A DNA stretch of 64,000 nucleotides, taken from positions 1,426,001 to 1,490,000 of the forward strand of contig NZ_CP029495.1 of the NCBI RefSeq assembly GCF_003325475.1, read 5' to 3'. This DNA is from Chromobacterium phragmitis (GTDB lineage: Bacteria > Pseudomonadota > Gammaproteobacteria > Burkholderiales > Chromobacteriaceae). Below the pieces are notes generated by a model. It saw only the letters and a program-made list of their open reading frames with translations. It did no database searches and was not told the origin of the DNA. The position numbers and the translations under genes are program-made. Positions 9,286 to 17,196 of the stretch are shown here, in pieces; the stretch's first letter is position 1; the number at the start of each line of letters is the position of its first letter.

Positions 9286-11904
9286 TTAGACGACGATGTT
9301 CACCAGGCGGCCCGGCACCACGATGATCTTCTTGGCCGGCTTGCCTTCCATGAACTTGATCACGTTTTCGTGCGCCAGCGCGGCGGCTTCGATCGCGTCC
9401 TTGGAGGCGTCCGCGGCCACGGTCACGCTGCCGCGCAGCTTGCCCGCCACCTGCACCATCAGCTCGATCTCGCTCTTCACCAGCGCGGCTTCGTCAACTT
9501 TGGGCCAGGCCTGGGCCAGCAGCTCGGTGCCCGGCTTCAGCTCGCTCCAGATGCCGTCGCAGACGTGCGGCACGATGGGCGACAGCAGCAGCGTCACGGC
9601 TTCCAGCACTTCCTGCGCCACGGCGCGGCCGGTCTCGCCTGTGGTGTCGGCCTTGTCGTAGGCGTTCAACAGCTCCATCACCGCGGCGATGGCGGTGTTG
9701 AATTGCTGGCGGCGGCCGTAATCGTCTGCCACTTTCTGGATGGTGCTGTGCAGCTTGAAGCGCAGCTCCTTCTGGCTGGCGTTCAGCTCGCCCGCTGCGT
9801 ACGGCGCGGCCACGCCGGCCTCGACATGCTCGCGCGCGCTCTTCCACAGGCGCTTGAGGAAGCGGAACGCGCCTTCCACGCCGGCGTCGGACCACTCCAG
9901 GCTCTGCTCCGGCGGCGCGGCGAACATCATGAACAGGCGCGCGGTGTCGGCGCCGTATTTCTCGATGAATTCCTGCGGGTCCACGCCGTTGTTCTTGGAC
10001 TTGGACATCTTCTCGATGCCGCCCACCACCACCGGCAGGCCGTCCGCGCGGTGCGTGGCCGCCACGATCTTGCCCTTGGCGTCGCGTTCCAGGATCACGT
10101 CCTGCGGCGCGATCCAGTCCTTGGTGCCGTTGGGCAGGTCGCGGTAGAAGGTTTCGCACACCACCATGCCCTGGGTCAGCAGGCTCTTGAACGGCTCGTC
10201 CGACGACACCAGGCCTTCGTCGCGCATCAGCTTGTGGAAGAAGCGCGCGTACAGCAGGTGCAGGATGGCGTGCTCGATGCCGCCCACGTATTGGTCAACC
10301 TGCAGCCAGTAGTCGGCGGCTTTCTTGTCCACCATCGCGGTGTCGCACTTCGGGCTAGCGTAGCGGGCGTAGTACCAGCTGGACTCCACGAAGGTATCCA
10401 TGGTGTCGGTTTCGCGCTTGGCCGCGCCGCCACACTTCGGGCAGCTGGTTTCGTAGAATTCCGGCATCTTGGCCAGCGGGCTGCCTGCGCCGTCCGGAAT
10501 CACGTTTTCCGGCAGCGTCACCGGCAGATCTTTTTCCGGCACCGGCACGTCGCCGCAGCTGGCGCAGTGGATGATGGGGATCGGGCAACCCCAGTAGCGC
10601 TGACGCGAAATGCCCCAGTCGCGCAGGCGGTACTGGGTTTTCTTCTGGCCGTGGCTCTTGGCCTGCAGGTCGCCGATGATGGCGTCGAACGCCGCCTGGT
10701 AGCCCAGGCCGTCGTACTTGCCGGAGTTGACCGTCTTCACGCTGTCATCCTTGGCGCCGTACCATTCCTGCCAGTTGGCGGCGTCGTACTCTGCGTCGCC
10801 GGACGCCAGCATAATCACCTGTTTGATCGGCAGCTGGTATTTGTTGGCGAACTCGAAATCGCGCTCGTCGTGCGCCGGCACGGCCATCACCGCGCCTTCG
10901 CCGTAGCCCCACAGCACATAGTTGGCCACCCATACCGGCAAGCGTTCGCCGGTCAGCGGGTGGATCACGAACAGGCCGGTGTCCATGCCCTTCTTTTCCA
11001 TCTTGGCCATGTCGGCCTCGGCGACGGAGCCCGCCTTGCATTCGGCGATGAAGGCCTGCAGCTCGGCGTTGCCGGCCGCGGCCTGGGTGGCCAGCGGGTG
11101 CTCGGCGGCGACGGCGACGTAGGTGGCGCCCATCAGCGTGTCCGGACGGGTGGTGTAGACCTTCAATTCGCCGCCGTGGCCGATGCTGGCCTCGTCGTAC
11201 GGGAACACCACGTCGGAGCCGTAGCTCTTGCCGATCCAGTTGCGCTGCATGGTCTTGACCTGCTCCGGCCAGCCGTCAAGCTGGTCCAGGTCTGCCAGCA
11301 GCTGCTCGGCGTAGTCGGTGATGCGGAAGTAGTACATCGGGATTTCACGCTTTTCCACCAGCGCGCCCGAACGCCAGCCGCGGCCGTCCACCACTTGCTC
11401 GTTGGCCAGCACGGTCTGATCTACCGGGTCCCAGTTGACCACGCCGTTTTTCTTGTAGATCACGCCCTTTTCGAACAGGCGGGTGAACAGCCACTGCTCC
11501 CAGCGGTAGTAGTCCGGCTTGCAGGTGGCCAGCTCGCGCTCCCAGTCCAGGGCAAAGCCCAGACTGTCCAACTGGGTTTTCATGTATTCGATGTTGGCGT
11601 AGGTCCACGCCGCCGGCGCGCCGCCGTTCTTCATCGCCGCGTTCTCGGCCGGCAGGCCGAAGGCGTCCCAGCCCATCGGCTGCAGCACGTTGAAGCCCTG
11701 CAGGCGCTTGAAGCGGGCCAGCACGTCGGTGATGGTGTAGTTGCGCACGTGGCCCATGTGCAGCTTGCCGGACGGATACGGGAACATCGACAGCGCGTAG
11801 TACTTGGGACGCGAAGCGTCTTCCACGGCCTTGAAGGCGGCAGTCTTCTGCCATTTCTGTTGGGCGGCGGCTTCCACCGCCCGCGGGCTGTATTGTTCTT
11901 GCAT
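9286..11904 (-). CDS. leuS: Leucine--tRNA ligase
   Basis: An 872-residue class I aminoacyl-tRNA synthetase that charges tRNA-Leu. The start MQEQYSPRAVEAAAQQKWQ matches bacterial LeuS. The ATP-binding HIGH-type motif is PYPSGKLHMGHVRNYTITDV (HMGH near residue 50), and the KMSKS loop is EKMSKSKNNGVDP near residue 631. The editing domain with its threonine-rich region (TTRPDTLMGATYVAVA) is present, as is a zinc-site-like segment CASCGDVPVP/CPKCGG. The C-terminal domain ends GRLVNIVV. A minus-strand promoter -10 lies at 12004-12009 and a terminator-like stem sits in the leader, so expression may be attenuated. Confidence 0.97.
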   Translation of the reverse strand: MQEQYSPRAVEAAAQQKWQKTAAFKAVEDASRPKYYALSMFPYPSGKLHMGHVRNYTITDVLARFKRLQGFNVLQPMGWDAFGLPAENAAMKNGGAPAAWTYANIEYMKTQLDSLGFALDWERELATCKPDYYRWEQWLFTRLFEKGVIYKKNGVVNWDPVDQTVLANEQVVDGRGWRSGALVEKREIPMYYFRITDYAEQLLADLDQLDGWPEQVKTMQRNWIGKSYGSDVVFPYDEASIGHGGELKVYTTRPDTLMGATYVAVAAEHPLATQAAAGNAELQAFIAECKAGSVAEADMAKMEKKGMDTGLFVIHPLTGERLPVWVANYVLWGYGEGAVMAVPAHDERDFEFANKYQLPIKQVIMLASGDAEYDAANWQEWYGAKDDSVKTVNSGKYDGLGYQAAFDAIIGDLQAKSHGQKKTQYRLRDWGISRQRYWGCPIPIIHCASCGDVPVPEKDLPVTLPENVIPDGAGSPLAKMPEFYETSCPKCGGAAKRETDTMDTFVESSWYYARYASPKCDTAMVDKKAADYWLQVDQYVGGIEHAILHLLYARFFHKLMRDEGLVSSDEPFKSLLTQGMVVCETFYRDLPNGTKDWIAPQDVILERDAKGKIVAATHRADGLPVVVGGIEKMSKSKNNGVDPQEFIEKYGADTARLFMMFAAPPEQSLEWSDAGVEGAFRFLKRLWKSAREHVEAGVAAPYAAGELNASQKELRFKLHSTIQKVADDYGRRQQFNTAIAAVMELLNAYDKADTTGETGRAVAQEVLEAVTLLLSPIVPHVCDGIWSELKPGTELLAQAWPKVDEAALVKSEIELMVQVAGKLRGSVTVAADASKDAIEAAALAHENVIKFMEGKPAKKIIVVPGRLVNIVV

Positions 11905-11930
11905 GGCGATCTTTGTCTGGACTCTGAAAT

Positions 11931-11984
11931 ACAAAAGGCGGGCTGCCCGGGGCGCGATCCGCGCGCATGCATCCGGTCAGCCCG
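11931..11984 (-). promoter_or_regulatory. Terminator-like stem-loop in the leuS leader
   Basis: Between the leuS promoter and start codon the transcript can form a long stem: CGGGCTG/CAGCCCG (11939-11945 with 11978-11984), extended by CCGG/CCGG and GCGCG/CGCGC. It is followed on the minus strand by CCTTTTGTATTT. It looks like an attenuator; no leader peptide is visible. Confidence 0.4.
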
Positions 11985-12003
11985 TCCGCAAAATGATTGC
12001 CCC

Positions 12004-12009
12004 ATTATA
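12004..12009 (-). promoter_or_regulatory. -10 element of the leuS promoter
   Basis: A perfect TATAAT on the minus strand, about 100 bases upstream of the leuS ATG, with a weak -35 (TTATCG, 18-base spacer). It is the only good promoter element in the gap between the upstream gene and leuS. Confidence 0.6.
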
Positions 12010-12066
12010 ACGGCGTCTTCGCATCGGCGATAAGACCCAAAAAACAAATGCTTGGCGCGCCCGGTA

Positions 12067-12450
12067 TCAGGGGCAGGCCTTGACGCCCCAGCCCTTGCGT
12101 CCGCGCCAGCAGGAGAAGTCTTCCTTCACCGCGCGCAGCGTCCAGACGTTTTCCTCGCGGCTGAGCTCAAAGCGCTGACGCACGCCCTTGACGCTGTCGT
12201 CCATCAGCCCTTCGCGGATCAGCGTGATGCCTGCCTGGTCGAAAGCCTCGGGCTTACTGGTCTGAATGACCTTGAGCGTGGCGTATTCGAAGCGGCCGTC
12301 CTCGCCCAGCCTATCCTTGGCGAAACGCAGCGCCACCTCCAGCGGCAGCTCGCCCGGCTGGCCGGCGAAGGGCAGCCGGCCCTCGTCGGTATATGCCCAG
12401 GCCGGCGCCGCCAGCGCCCCCACCATGCATGCCATCGCGATCTTCAACAC
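12067..12450 (-). CDS. Hypothetical secreted protein
   Basis: A 127-residue protein I do not recognise. It has a Sec signal peptide (LKIAMACMVGALAAPAWA, cleavage after AWA), so it should be periplasmic. The mature part is about 108 residues and ends DFSCWRGRKGWGVKACP, with two cysteines (FSCW and KAC) that could form a disulfide. I chose the GTG at 12450 because GGAGGGA lies eight bases upstream; an ATG at 12435 is also in frame. It follows the TauE-like permease gene on the same strand, 64 bases downstream, and may be co-transcribed with it. Confidence 0.7.
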   Translation of the reverse strand: MLKIAMACMVGALAAPAWAYTDEGRLPFAGQPGELPLEVALRFAKDRLGEDGRFEYATLKVIQTSKPEAFDQAGITLIREGLMDDSVKGVRQRFELSREENVWTLRAVKEDFSCWRGRKGWGVKACP

Positions 12451-12514
12451 GCGCCATCCCTCCGTGATCAAACCAGTTTCGACACGCGCGGACGGCACAA
12501 GGTTGCATGCGGCC

Positions 12515-13324
12515 TCAGCCGCGCAACAGGCTGTACAGCATCTGGCTGGCCATCACCGTCATCAACACGGCGAAAGCCTTCTTCAACCGCGCCACCGGCA
12601 GCCGGTGCGCGGCCTTCGCGCCGACCGGCGCCAGCAGCACCGTCATCAGCATCAACGCCAGCATCGCCGGCAGATAGATGAAGCCGGCCGATCCCGGCGG
12701 CAATCCCGCCGCGCCCCAGCCGCTGTACAAGTAACCGAGCGCGCCGGATACGGCGATGGGCCAGCCTAGCGCCGCGCTGGTGGCGATGGCGGCATGCACC
12801 GGCACATTGCACCAGCTCATGAAGGGCACGCTCATCGAGCCGCCGCCTATCCCCACCCAGCTGGACACCATGCCGATGGCGCCGCCGGCCATGCCCTGCC
12901 CGGCCGCGCCAGGCATCTCGCGCCCGCCCTTGGGCTGGCGGCCTATCATCATCTGCGCCGCCACCGCGTAGGCGTAGGCCACGAAGAACCAGCGCAGCGC
13001 CAGGCCGGATATCCAGCCGGCGACCAGGCTGCCCAACAGCGTGCCCGCCACCATCGCCGGCGCCATGCCGCGCACGATGCGCCAGTCCACCGCGCCCTTC
13101 TTATGATGCGCGCGCACGCTGGACAAGCTGGTGAACACCATCACCGCCAGCGAGGTGCCCACCGCCAGATGCTGGGCGTGCTCGCCGCCCAGACGCGCGG
13201 CGGACAGCACCGCCAGCACCACCGGCACGATGATCAGCCCGCCTCCCACCCCCAGCAGGCCGGCCAGAAAACCGGCTGCCGCCCCACAGGCCAGCAACGC
13301 GGCCCAAAGCTCCCACGACAGCAT
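12515..13324 (-). CDS. TSUP-family (TauE/SafE) membrane transporter
   Basis: A 269-residue polytopic inner-membrane protein with about eight hydrophobic segments. The two family repeats each open with a glycine-rich motif: GFLAGLLGVGGGLIIVPVVL near residue 17 and GMVSSWVGIGGGSMSVPFMSW near residue 150. TSUP proteins move small sulfur- or carbon-containing anions such as sulfite or sulfoacetate, but the substrate cannot be read from the sequence. Its start is two bases from the stop codon of the EVE-domain gene, so the two are translationally coupled or at least in one operon. Confidence 0.9.
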   Translation of the reverse strand: MLSWELWAALLACGAAAGFLAGLLGVGGGLIIVPVVLAVLSAARLGGEHAQHLAVGTSLAVMVFTSLSSVRAHHKKGAVDWRIVRGMAPAMVAGTLLGSLVAGWISGLALRWFFVAYAYAVAAQMMIGRQPKGGREMPGAAGQGMAGGAIGMVSSWVGIGGGSMSVPFMSWCNVPVHAAIATSAALGWPIAVSGALGYLYSGWGAAGLPPGSAGFIYLPAMLALMLMTVLLAPVGAKAAHRLPVARLKKAFAVLMTVMASQMLYSLLRG

Positions 13325-13325
13325 G

Positions 13326-13796
13326 TCAGCCCCCCTCCATGCCCAGCAGCTCCATCAAATACAACCACTCCTCCGCCGCCACCGGCGTGATCGACAAGCG
13401 GTTCCCGCGCTTAAGCACAGCCATGCCCTCCAGCGGCGGATGCTGGCGCAATTCGGCCGGCTGCAACAGCCGCGTCTTCCGGACAAAGCGCACATCCACG
13501 CACAGCCAGCGCGGACTGGCGGGGTCGGACTTGGGATCGTGATAGGGGCTGGCCGGATCGAACTGGCTGGAGTCCGGATGCGCGGCGGACGCCACTTCGG
13601 CGATGCCGGCGATGCCCGGCTCCGGACAGGACGAGTGCCAGAACAGCAGCAAATCGCCGGGCCGCATGTCGTCGCGCATGAAATTGCGCGCCTGGTAATT
13701 GCGCACGCCGGTCCATTCGAACAGCCGACGGGGTTCGGCGGCCAGGTGATCGATCGAGGTTTCGTCCGGTTCGGACTTCATCAGCCAGTAGCGCAT
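13326..13796 (-). CDS. EVE-domain protein (thymocyte nuclear protein 1-like)
   Basis: A 156-residue protein made of a single EVE domain, a PUA-like fold related to YTH domains and thought to bind modified bases. It opens MRYWLMKSEPDETSIDHL, the family's conserved start (YWLMKSEPxxxS), followed by WTGVRNYQARNFMRDDMRPGDLLLFWHSS, WLCVDVRFV and the C-terminal LSITPVAAEEWLYLMEL. There is no nuclease or helicase fused to it. The ATG at 13796 lacks a clear Shine-Dalgarno site but matches the family N-terminus. It heads the short operon with the TauE-like permease. Confidence 0.93.
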   Translation of the reverse strand: MRYWLMKSEPDETSIDHLAAEPRRLFEWTGVRNYQARNFMRDDMRPGDLLLFWHSSCPEPGIAGIAEVASAAHPDSSQFDPASPYHDPKSDPASPRWLCVDVRFVRKTRLLQPAELRQHPPLEGMAVLKRGNRLSITPVAAEEWLYLMELLGMEGG

Positions 13797-13840
13797 GGGC
13801 AATATCTGTTAATCGCTGAGTGGATGGAGAAAGACTTGCT

Positions 13841-13860
13841 CAATCTTACTGGAAAGATTG
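13841..13860. promoter_or_regulatory. Inverted repeat upstream of the small lipoprotein gene
   Basis: CAATCTT at 13841-13847 and AAGATTG at 13854-13860 form a perfect 7-bp inverted repeat with a six-base centre, in the divergent region between the EVE-domain gene and the lipoprotein gene. It could be an operator; no known regulator site was recognised. Confidence 0.35.
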
Positions 13861-13917
13861 CCTCGTATGCTGACGCTCATGAGACAGGCCCCCTGTCTGA
13901 TGTCGAGGAGAGCGAAG

Positions 13918-14085
13918 ATGAAACAATGGATTCTGGCCGCCGCCATGGCCAGCGGCCTCGCCGGCTGCGTAGTGGAGCCGCCGCGCGTCGCGATGGCGCC
14001 GGTGGTGGTGCGCCCCGCCGCGGTAATGGTGCCGGCCGCGCCGGTTTATTACTACGGCTACGGTCCGCGCCATGGTTGGCGCTAG
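13918..14085 (+). CDS. Small lipoprotein, proline/valine/tyrosine-rich
   Basis: A 55-residue lipoprotein precursor. MKQWILAAAMASGLAGC is a complete signal peptide with lipobox LAGC. The mature part of about 39 residues is rich in Val, Ala and Pro (VVEPPRVAMAPVVVRPAAVMVPAAP) and ends in a Tyr/Gly tail (VYYYGYGPRHGWR). An AGGAG site lies about nine bases before the ATG. Its TAG stop overlaps the TAG of the convergent DUF1294 gene by two bases. Small lipoproteins with a YYYGYG-type end are common in proteobacteria; the function is unknown. Confidence 0.75.
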   Translation: MKQWILAAAMASGLAGCVVEPPRVAMAPVVVRPAAVMVPAAPVYYYGYGPRHGWR

Positions 14086-14411
14086 GCGCGGCTACGCAGC
14101 CATAGCCAGCCCAGCGGCAAAGCCGCATTCGCCAGCGCGCCGAGCCAATACAGCGCCAGGAAAGGCTGCTTGCGGGTCTTGTGGCGGAAGGCGCGCTGCG
14201 CGAACCAGGCGGCAGGCCAGCCGCCGGCCAGATGCAGCAGCTGCAGCCTAGCCTCCGGAATGCGCCAGCGGCCGCGCAGCGCCGCGCGCTTGTCCAGCCA
14301 ATAAGCCAGCAGCGTGGGCGCGGCCATCACGGCATACGGCAGCCACCACCACCAGGCCAGCCCGCCCAGCAAGCAGGCGACGAGCAAGGGCAGCAACAGC
14401 AGCAATATCAT
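14082..14411 (-). CDS. DUF1294 membrane protein
   Basis: A 109-residue inner-membrane protein with about three or four hydrophobic segments. The central signature YWLDKRAALRGRWRIPEARLQLLHLAGGWPAAWFAQRAFRHKTRKQPF is that of DUF1294, often found fused to an N-terminal cold-shock domain; here that domain is absent. The ATG at 14411 overlaps the TGA of the upstream fau gene (ATGA), indicating translational coupling. Function unknown. Confidence 0.88.
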   Translation of the reverse strand: MILLLLLPLLVACLLGGLAWWWWLPYAVMAAPTLLAYWLDKRAALRGRWRIPEARLQLLHLAGGWPAAWFAQRAFRHKTRKQPFLALYWLGALANAALPLGWLWLRSRA

Positions 14412-15019
14412 GCCCCCTCCTTCGGCAACGGCAAGCGGCGCAGGCCGGATTCGGTCAGCAGCCAGTCCAGCCTCACATCCCATGCCTCGCGCGGCACCGC
14501 GTCCACCAACTGGCAGTCGAAAGCCACGCCGACCAGCAGCGGCTTGCCGCTCAAGGCATGCCGGCGGCGGAAGGCCAGCGTGCTGTCATAGAAGCCGCCG
14601 CCCTGCCCCATCCGGTAGCCATCCCGGTCCACGCCCAACAGCGGCACGAACAGCAGGTCCAGCCGTTCGGCGCGCAGCCGCGCGCCGGCGTATTCGAGAA
14701 TCCGATAACGGGGATGGAGATACCAGCGATCGGCGGCGTCCAGCCGGGTGAACCATAGCCGGCGGCCACGCCGGGGAATCTGCGGCAGATAGATTTTCGC
14801 GCCGCGCCACAGCGCCGCGTTCATCAATTCGGCCAAGTCCAGCTCGGAGCCGGCAGCCAGATAGCCGCCGATGCGCTTGCCGCGTTTCAACAAACGCGAC
14901 GCATGGCGGGCGATGGCGCGCGCGGCGGCGGCGCGGCAAGCGGCCGGCAAAGCCATGCGCGCGCGGCGAAGCTGGCGTCTCAGCGCCGGTTTGTCGATTG
15001 CGGGATCAAAGGAGGCCAT
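14408..15019 (-). CDS. fau: 5-formyltetrahydrofolate cyclo-ligase
   Basis: A 203-residue enzyme (YgfA/MTHFS) that converts 5-formyl-THF to 5,10-methenyl-THF with ATP. Family features: the N-terminal DKPALRRQLRRARMAL, then IGGYLAAGSELDLAELMNAALWRGAKIYLPQI, the substrate-binding loop DLLFVPLLGVDRDGYRMGQGGGFYDSTLAF (GxGGGFYD), and the C-terminal LLVGVAFDCQLVDAVPREAWDVRLDWLLTE. It lies directly downstream of 6S RNA, the same arrangement as ssrS-ygfA in other proteobacteria, where processing and expression of the two are linked. Confidence 0.96.
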   Translation of the reverse strand: MASFDPAIDKPALRRQLRRARMALPAACRAAAARAIARHASRLLKRGKRIGGYLAAGSELDLAELMNAALWRGAKIYLPQIPRRGRRLWFTRLDAADRWYLHPRYRILEYAGARLRAERLDLLFVPLLGVDRDGYRMGQGGGFYDSTLAFRRRHALSGKPLLVGVAFDCQLVDAVPREAWDVRLDWLLTESGLRRLPLPKEGA

Positions 15020-15034
15020 GGGAGGAAGGGGGGG

Positions 15035-15214
15035 AGACCCCCGCGAGTGCCGTTCGGGCTAAATTCGCTTGTACCCTGTTTCCAGGAGGGGCCGCCTGCC
15101 AGACATTTCGGGCGCGTCCACAAGGGACGCGGCACGCCCATGTCTCACGCTGGCAGCCAAAAGCGAACGCATTGGTACAAAGGAATTGTGTGCCGTCACG
15201 AACACCGCAGGGGA
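15035..15214 (-). ncRNA. ssrS: 6S RNA
   Basis: About 180 nt on the minus strand between zapA and fau, the conserved position of 6S RNA. The transcript can form the family's long rod. The closing stem pairs CCCC-GCG-GTG-TTCG (from 15213) with CGAA-CAC-CGC-GGGG (to about 15038). TTGTACC pairs with GGTACAA. A terminal arm pairs CTGCCAG with CTGGCAG, AGACAT with ATGTCT, and CGCGTCC with GGACGCG. The unpaired middle is the central bubble that mimics an open promoter and traps sigma70 RNA polymerase. The 5' motif GTGTTCGTGACGG and 3' motif AGCCCGAACGGCAC are like other betaproteobacterial 6S RNAs. Ends are accurate to a few bases. Confidence 0.87.
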
Positions 15215-15244
15215 TAAACTGACCTTTGGTGCGCCAGCGCCGTT

Positions 15245-15556
15245 TTAGAACAGCGGCTGCTGGCTTTGGCTCAGCGCCTGGTCGGCAGCCTCGCTCATGC
15301 CGCGTATTTTACGCTGAAACGCCGCCATCTCCAAGCCCTCTCCCACTTTTGTCTTCAACAAATCGTGGGCGATGTTCAGCGCGGCCATGATGGCGATCTT
15401 GTCGGCGTCCATCACCTTGCCGTGCTGCTGGATGGTGGCGATCTTGCCTTCCAGCAGGCGCACCGCCTCCAGCAGGGTTTCCTGCTCGCCTTGCGGCGTG
15501 CCGATGGTGAAATGCCTGCCCAGCAGCTCGATGTCGACCTGAACCACGTCGCTCAT
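15245..15556 (-). CDS. zapA: Cell division protein ZapA
   Basis: A 103-residue FtsZ-ring-associated protein. The N-terminus VQVDIELLGRHFTIGTPQGEQETLLEAVRLLEGKI is the ZapA globular domain, followed by a coiled coil (MDADKIAIMAALNIAHDLLKTK). It cross-links FtsZ protofilaments at midcell. Its ATG overlaps the TGA of the upstream zapB-like gene, with GGAG eight bases before the start. The next element downstream is 6S RNA, as in other proteobacteria. Confidence 0.95.
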   Translation of the reverse strand: MSDVVQVDIELLGRHFTIGTPQGEQETLLEAVRLLEGKIATIQQHGKVMDADKIAIMAALNIAHDLLKTKVGEGLEMAAFQRKIRGMSEAADQALSQSQQPLF

Positions 15557-15762
15557 TGCTCATTCTCCGGCGCGGCGGGCAGGCGCGCCACCAGGGCCGC
15601 CACCCGACTGCGGGTTTCGTTGACGCGGAAGTTCAGCTCGGCGTTTTCCTTCAGCGCTTCGGACAGCGCTTCGGCGAAACGGCCATTCTGGACTTCCAGC
15701 TCCCGGATGCGGCCGATCAGCGCCGCGACTCGGGATTCGAGGTATTCCAGTTCATTGTCCAT
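15553..15762 (-). CDS. zapB: ZapB-like small coiled-coil cell division protein
   Basis: A 69-residue protein that is almost entirely an amphipathic coiled coil (MDNELEYLESRVAALIGRIRELEVQNGRFAEALSE). This is the size and shape of ZapB or the related TIGR02449 family, which bind ZapA and stabilise the Z-ring. Its stop codon overlaps the zapA start. Assignment rests on size, coiled-coil pattern and linkage to zapA, since such sequences carry few specific residues. Confidence 0.8.
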   Translation of the reverse strand: MDNELEYLESRVAALIGRIRELEVQNGRFAEALSEALKENAELNFRVNETRSRVAALVARLPAAPENEQ

Positions 15763-15783
15763 GGCGGCGAGGATAACGGGCGG

Positions 15784-16662
15784 CTATCGGGCCGTCAAAC
15801 CCAGCCGCTGCCGCGCTGTGTCCAGCCGGGCACACAGTTGCTCGGCGCCGTCCACCAGCCGGGGGCCGGGGATGGCGATGGCGTCGCCGCTCAAGGCCAG
15901 CAACGCCCCGCTCGCCACCGCGGGCAGCGCCTGCCAGCGTTTCCACATCGCCAGCGTGGCGTCGTCTCCCGCCACGATGGCCTGCGGTTGCGCCGCCACT
16001 ACGGCGGCGGTCGACACCTGCGGCGCGGGCAGCGGCAGATCGGCGAATACGTTGACGCCGCCGCAGACGCGGATCAACGCGTCGATATAGCTTTTGCCGC
16101 TGACGGTGAAGATGGGCGTCTGGCTCAACTGGTAGAACACTCGCACCGGCGCGCGGCCGCCGTAGCGCTGCCGCAGCGTCGCCAACTTTCGGCGATACCC
16201 CGCGGCCGCCCGGGCTGCCGCGGCGTCAGTGCCGGCCAGTTTGCCCAGCTCGACCATCTCCCTGGCCACGTCGTCCGGCTGCAATGGATGGCTGATGAAC
16301 ACCGGCACCCCCATGCGCCGCAGCCGCTCCAATTCGCGCGGCGTGCCGCCATCCTGCCAGGCCACCACCAGATCCGGCCGCTGGCGCAGCACCGCCTCCA
16401 GGCTGAAGCCGGTGAAACCGCCGACGCGCGGCAGTTTTTTCGCTGCCTCCGGGTGATCGCTGTAATCGACGGCGGCCACCACCTTGCCCCCGGCCCCGGC
16501 GGCGAACAACAGCTCGGTGGCGTGCGGCACCAGGCTGACGATGCGCGCCGCCGGCCGGTCCAGCGCGATGGCGTTGCCGGCGCCGTCCACGGCCTGAACC
16601 GCGGCCTGGCCGCAGGCGGACGCCAGCAATAGCGCCCAGCCGAATCGGCTCGCCAGCCTCAT
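15784..16662 (-). CDS. btuF: Cobalamin-binding periplasmic protein (BtuF-like)
   Basis: A 292-residue class III substrate-binding protein. MRLASRFGWALLLASACGQAAVQA is a signal peptide. The mature part follows the BtuF pattern: RIVSLVPHATELLFAAGAGGKVVAAVDYSDHPEAAKKLPRVGGFTGFSLEAVLRQRPDLVVAW, a helical backbone without hinge motion, and RVFYQLSQTPIFTVSGKSYIDALIRVCGGVNVFADL. It would deliver vitamin B12 to a BtuCD permease. Its ATG overlaps the cobU stop (ATGA), placing it last in the riboswitch-controlled btuB-cobU-btuF operon. No btuC or btuD lies in the window. Confidence 0.92.
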   Translation of the reverse strand: MRLASRFGWALLLASACGQAAVQAVDGAGNAIALDRPAARIVSLVPHATELLFAAGAGGKVVAAVDYSDHPEAAKKLPRVGGFTGFSLEAVLRQRPDLVVAWQDGGTPRELERLRRMGVPVFISHPLQPDDVAREMVELGKLAGTDAAAARAAAGYRRKLATLRQRYGGRAPVRVFYQLSQTPIFTVSGKSYIDALIRVCGGVNVFADLPLPAPQVSTAAVVAAQPQAIVAGDDATLAMWKRWQALPAVASGALLALSGDAIAIPGPRLVDGAEQLCARLDTARQRLGLTAR

Positions 16663-17186
16663 GCGGATGGCTCCTTCAAAACCAGCGGCAAGCCGCAGGC
16701 TACCAGCGTCACCCGCCGGCAGCGCGCCGCCGCCAGCTGGTTGAGCCGGCCCAGCTCGTCGACGAAGCGGCGGGTTTCGGCGTCGCTGGCCACCACGCCC
16801 CAGCCCACTTCGTTGGACACCAGCAACGCCTCGCCCTTGAGCCGCCCCAGCGCGGCCAGCAACGCGTCGCGCTCCACCGCGTACTCGGCCTCGTCGAAGC
16901 CTTGCTCGCCGAAGAAACGCATCAGCCACATGCCCAGGCAGTCGATCAGCAGCAGCCCGCCTGGCGCGTCATGGGCGGCGATGATGGCCGCCAGCCCGCG
17001 GCCGGCCTCCGCCACGCTCCAGTGCGCCGGCCGCTGCGCGCGGTGAAGCGCCACCCGGCGCGCGAACTCGGCATCGCGCACCTCGGCGGTGGCAAGGTAG
17101 CACACCGGGCCGCCATGCCGGCGGGCCAGGTCTTCGGCGTGGCGGCTTTTGCCGCTGCGGGCGCCGCCGGTGATCAAGTGGGGCAT
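16659..17186 (-). CDS. cobU: Adenosylcobinamide kinase / adenosylcobinamide-phosphate guanylyltransferase
   Basis: A 175-residue bifunctional enzyme (CobU/CobP) that phosphorylates adenosylcobinamide and then attaches GMP, activating it for joining to alpha-ribazole. The P-loop GGARSGKS is at residues 7-14. VCYLATAEVRDAEFARRVALHRAQRPAHW contains the conserved HRxxRPxxW segment with the guanylylated histidine, followed by LLLIDCLGMWLMRF and LLVSNEVGWGVVASDAETRRFVDELGRLNQ (the EVGxGIVP-type motif). It follows btuB by ten bases and overlaps btuF. Confidence 0.95.
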   Translation of the reverse strand: MPHLITGGARSGKSRHAEDLARRHGGPVCYLATAEVRDAEFARRVALHRAQRPAHWSVAEAGRGLAAIIAAHDAPGGLLLIDCLGMWLMRFFGEQGFDEAEYAVERDALLAALGRLKGEALLVSNEVGWGVVASDAETRRFVDELGRLNQLAAARCRRVTLVACGLPLVLKEPSA

Positions 17187-17196
17187 GGATGGCTCC

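Noticed and set aside
8572..12033. Plus-strand open frame of about 1150 codons opposite lptE and leuS
   Set aside because: Long antisense frames are expected in GC-rich DNA with strong third-position bias; leuS and lptE on the other strand account for the conservation.
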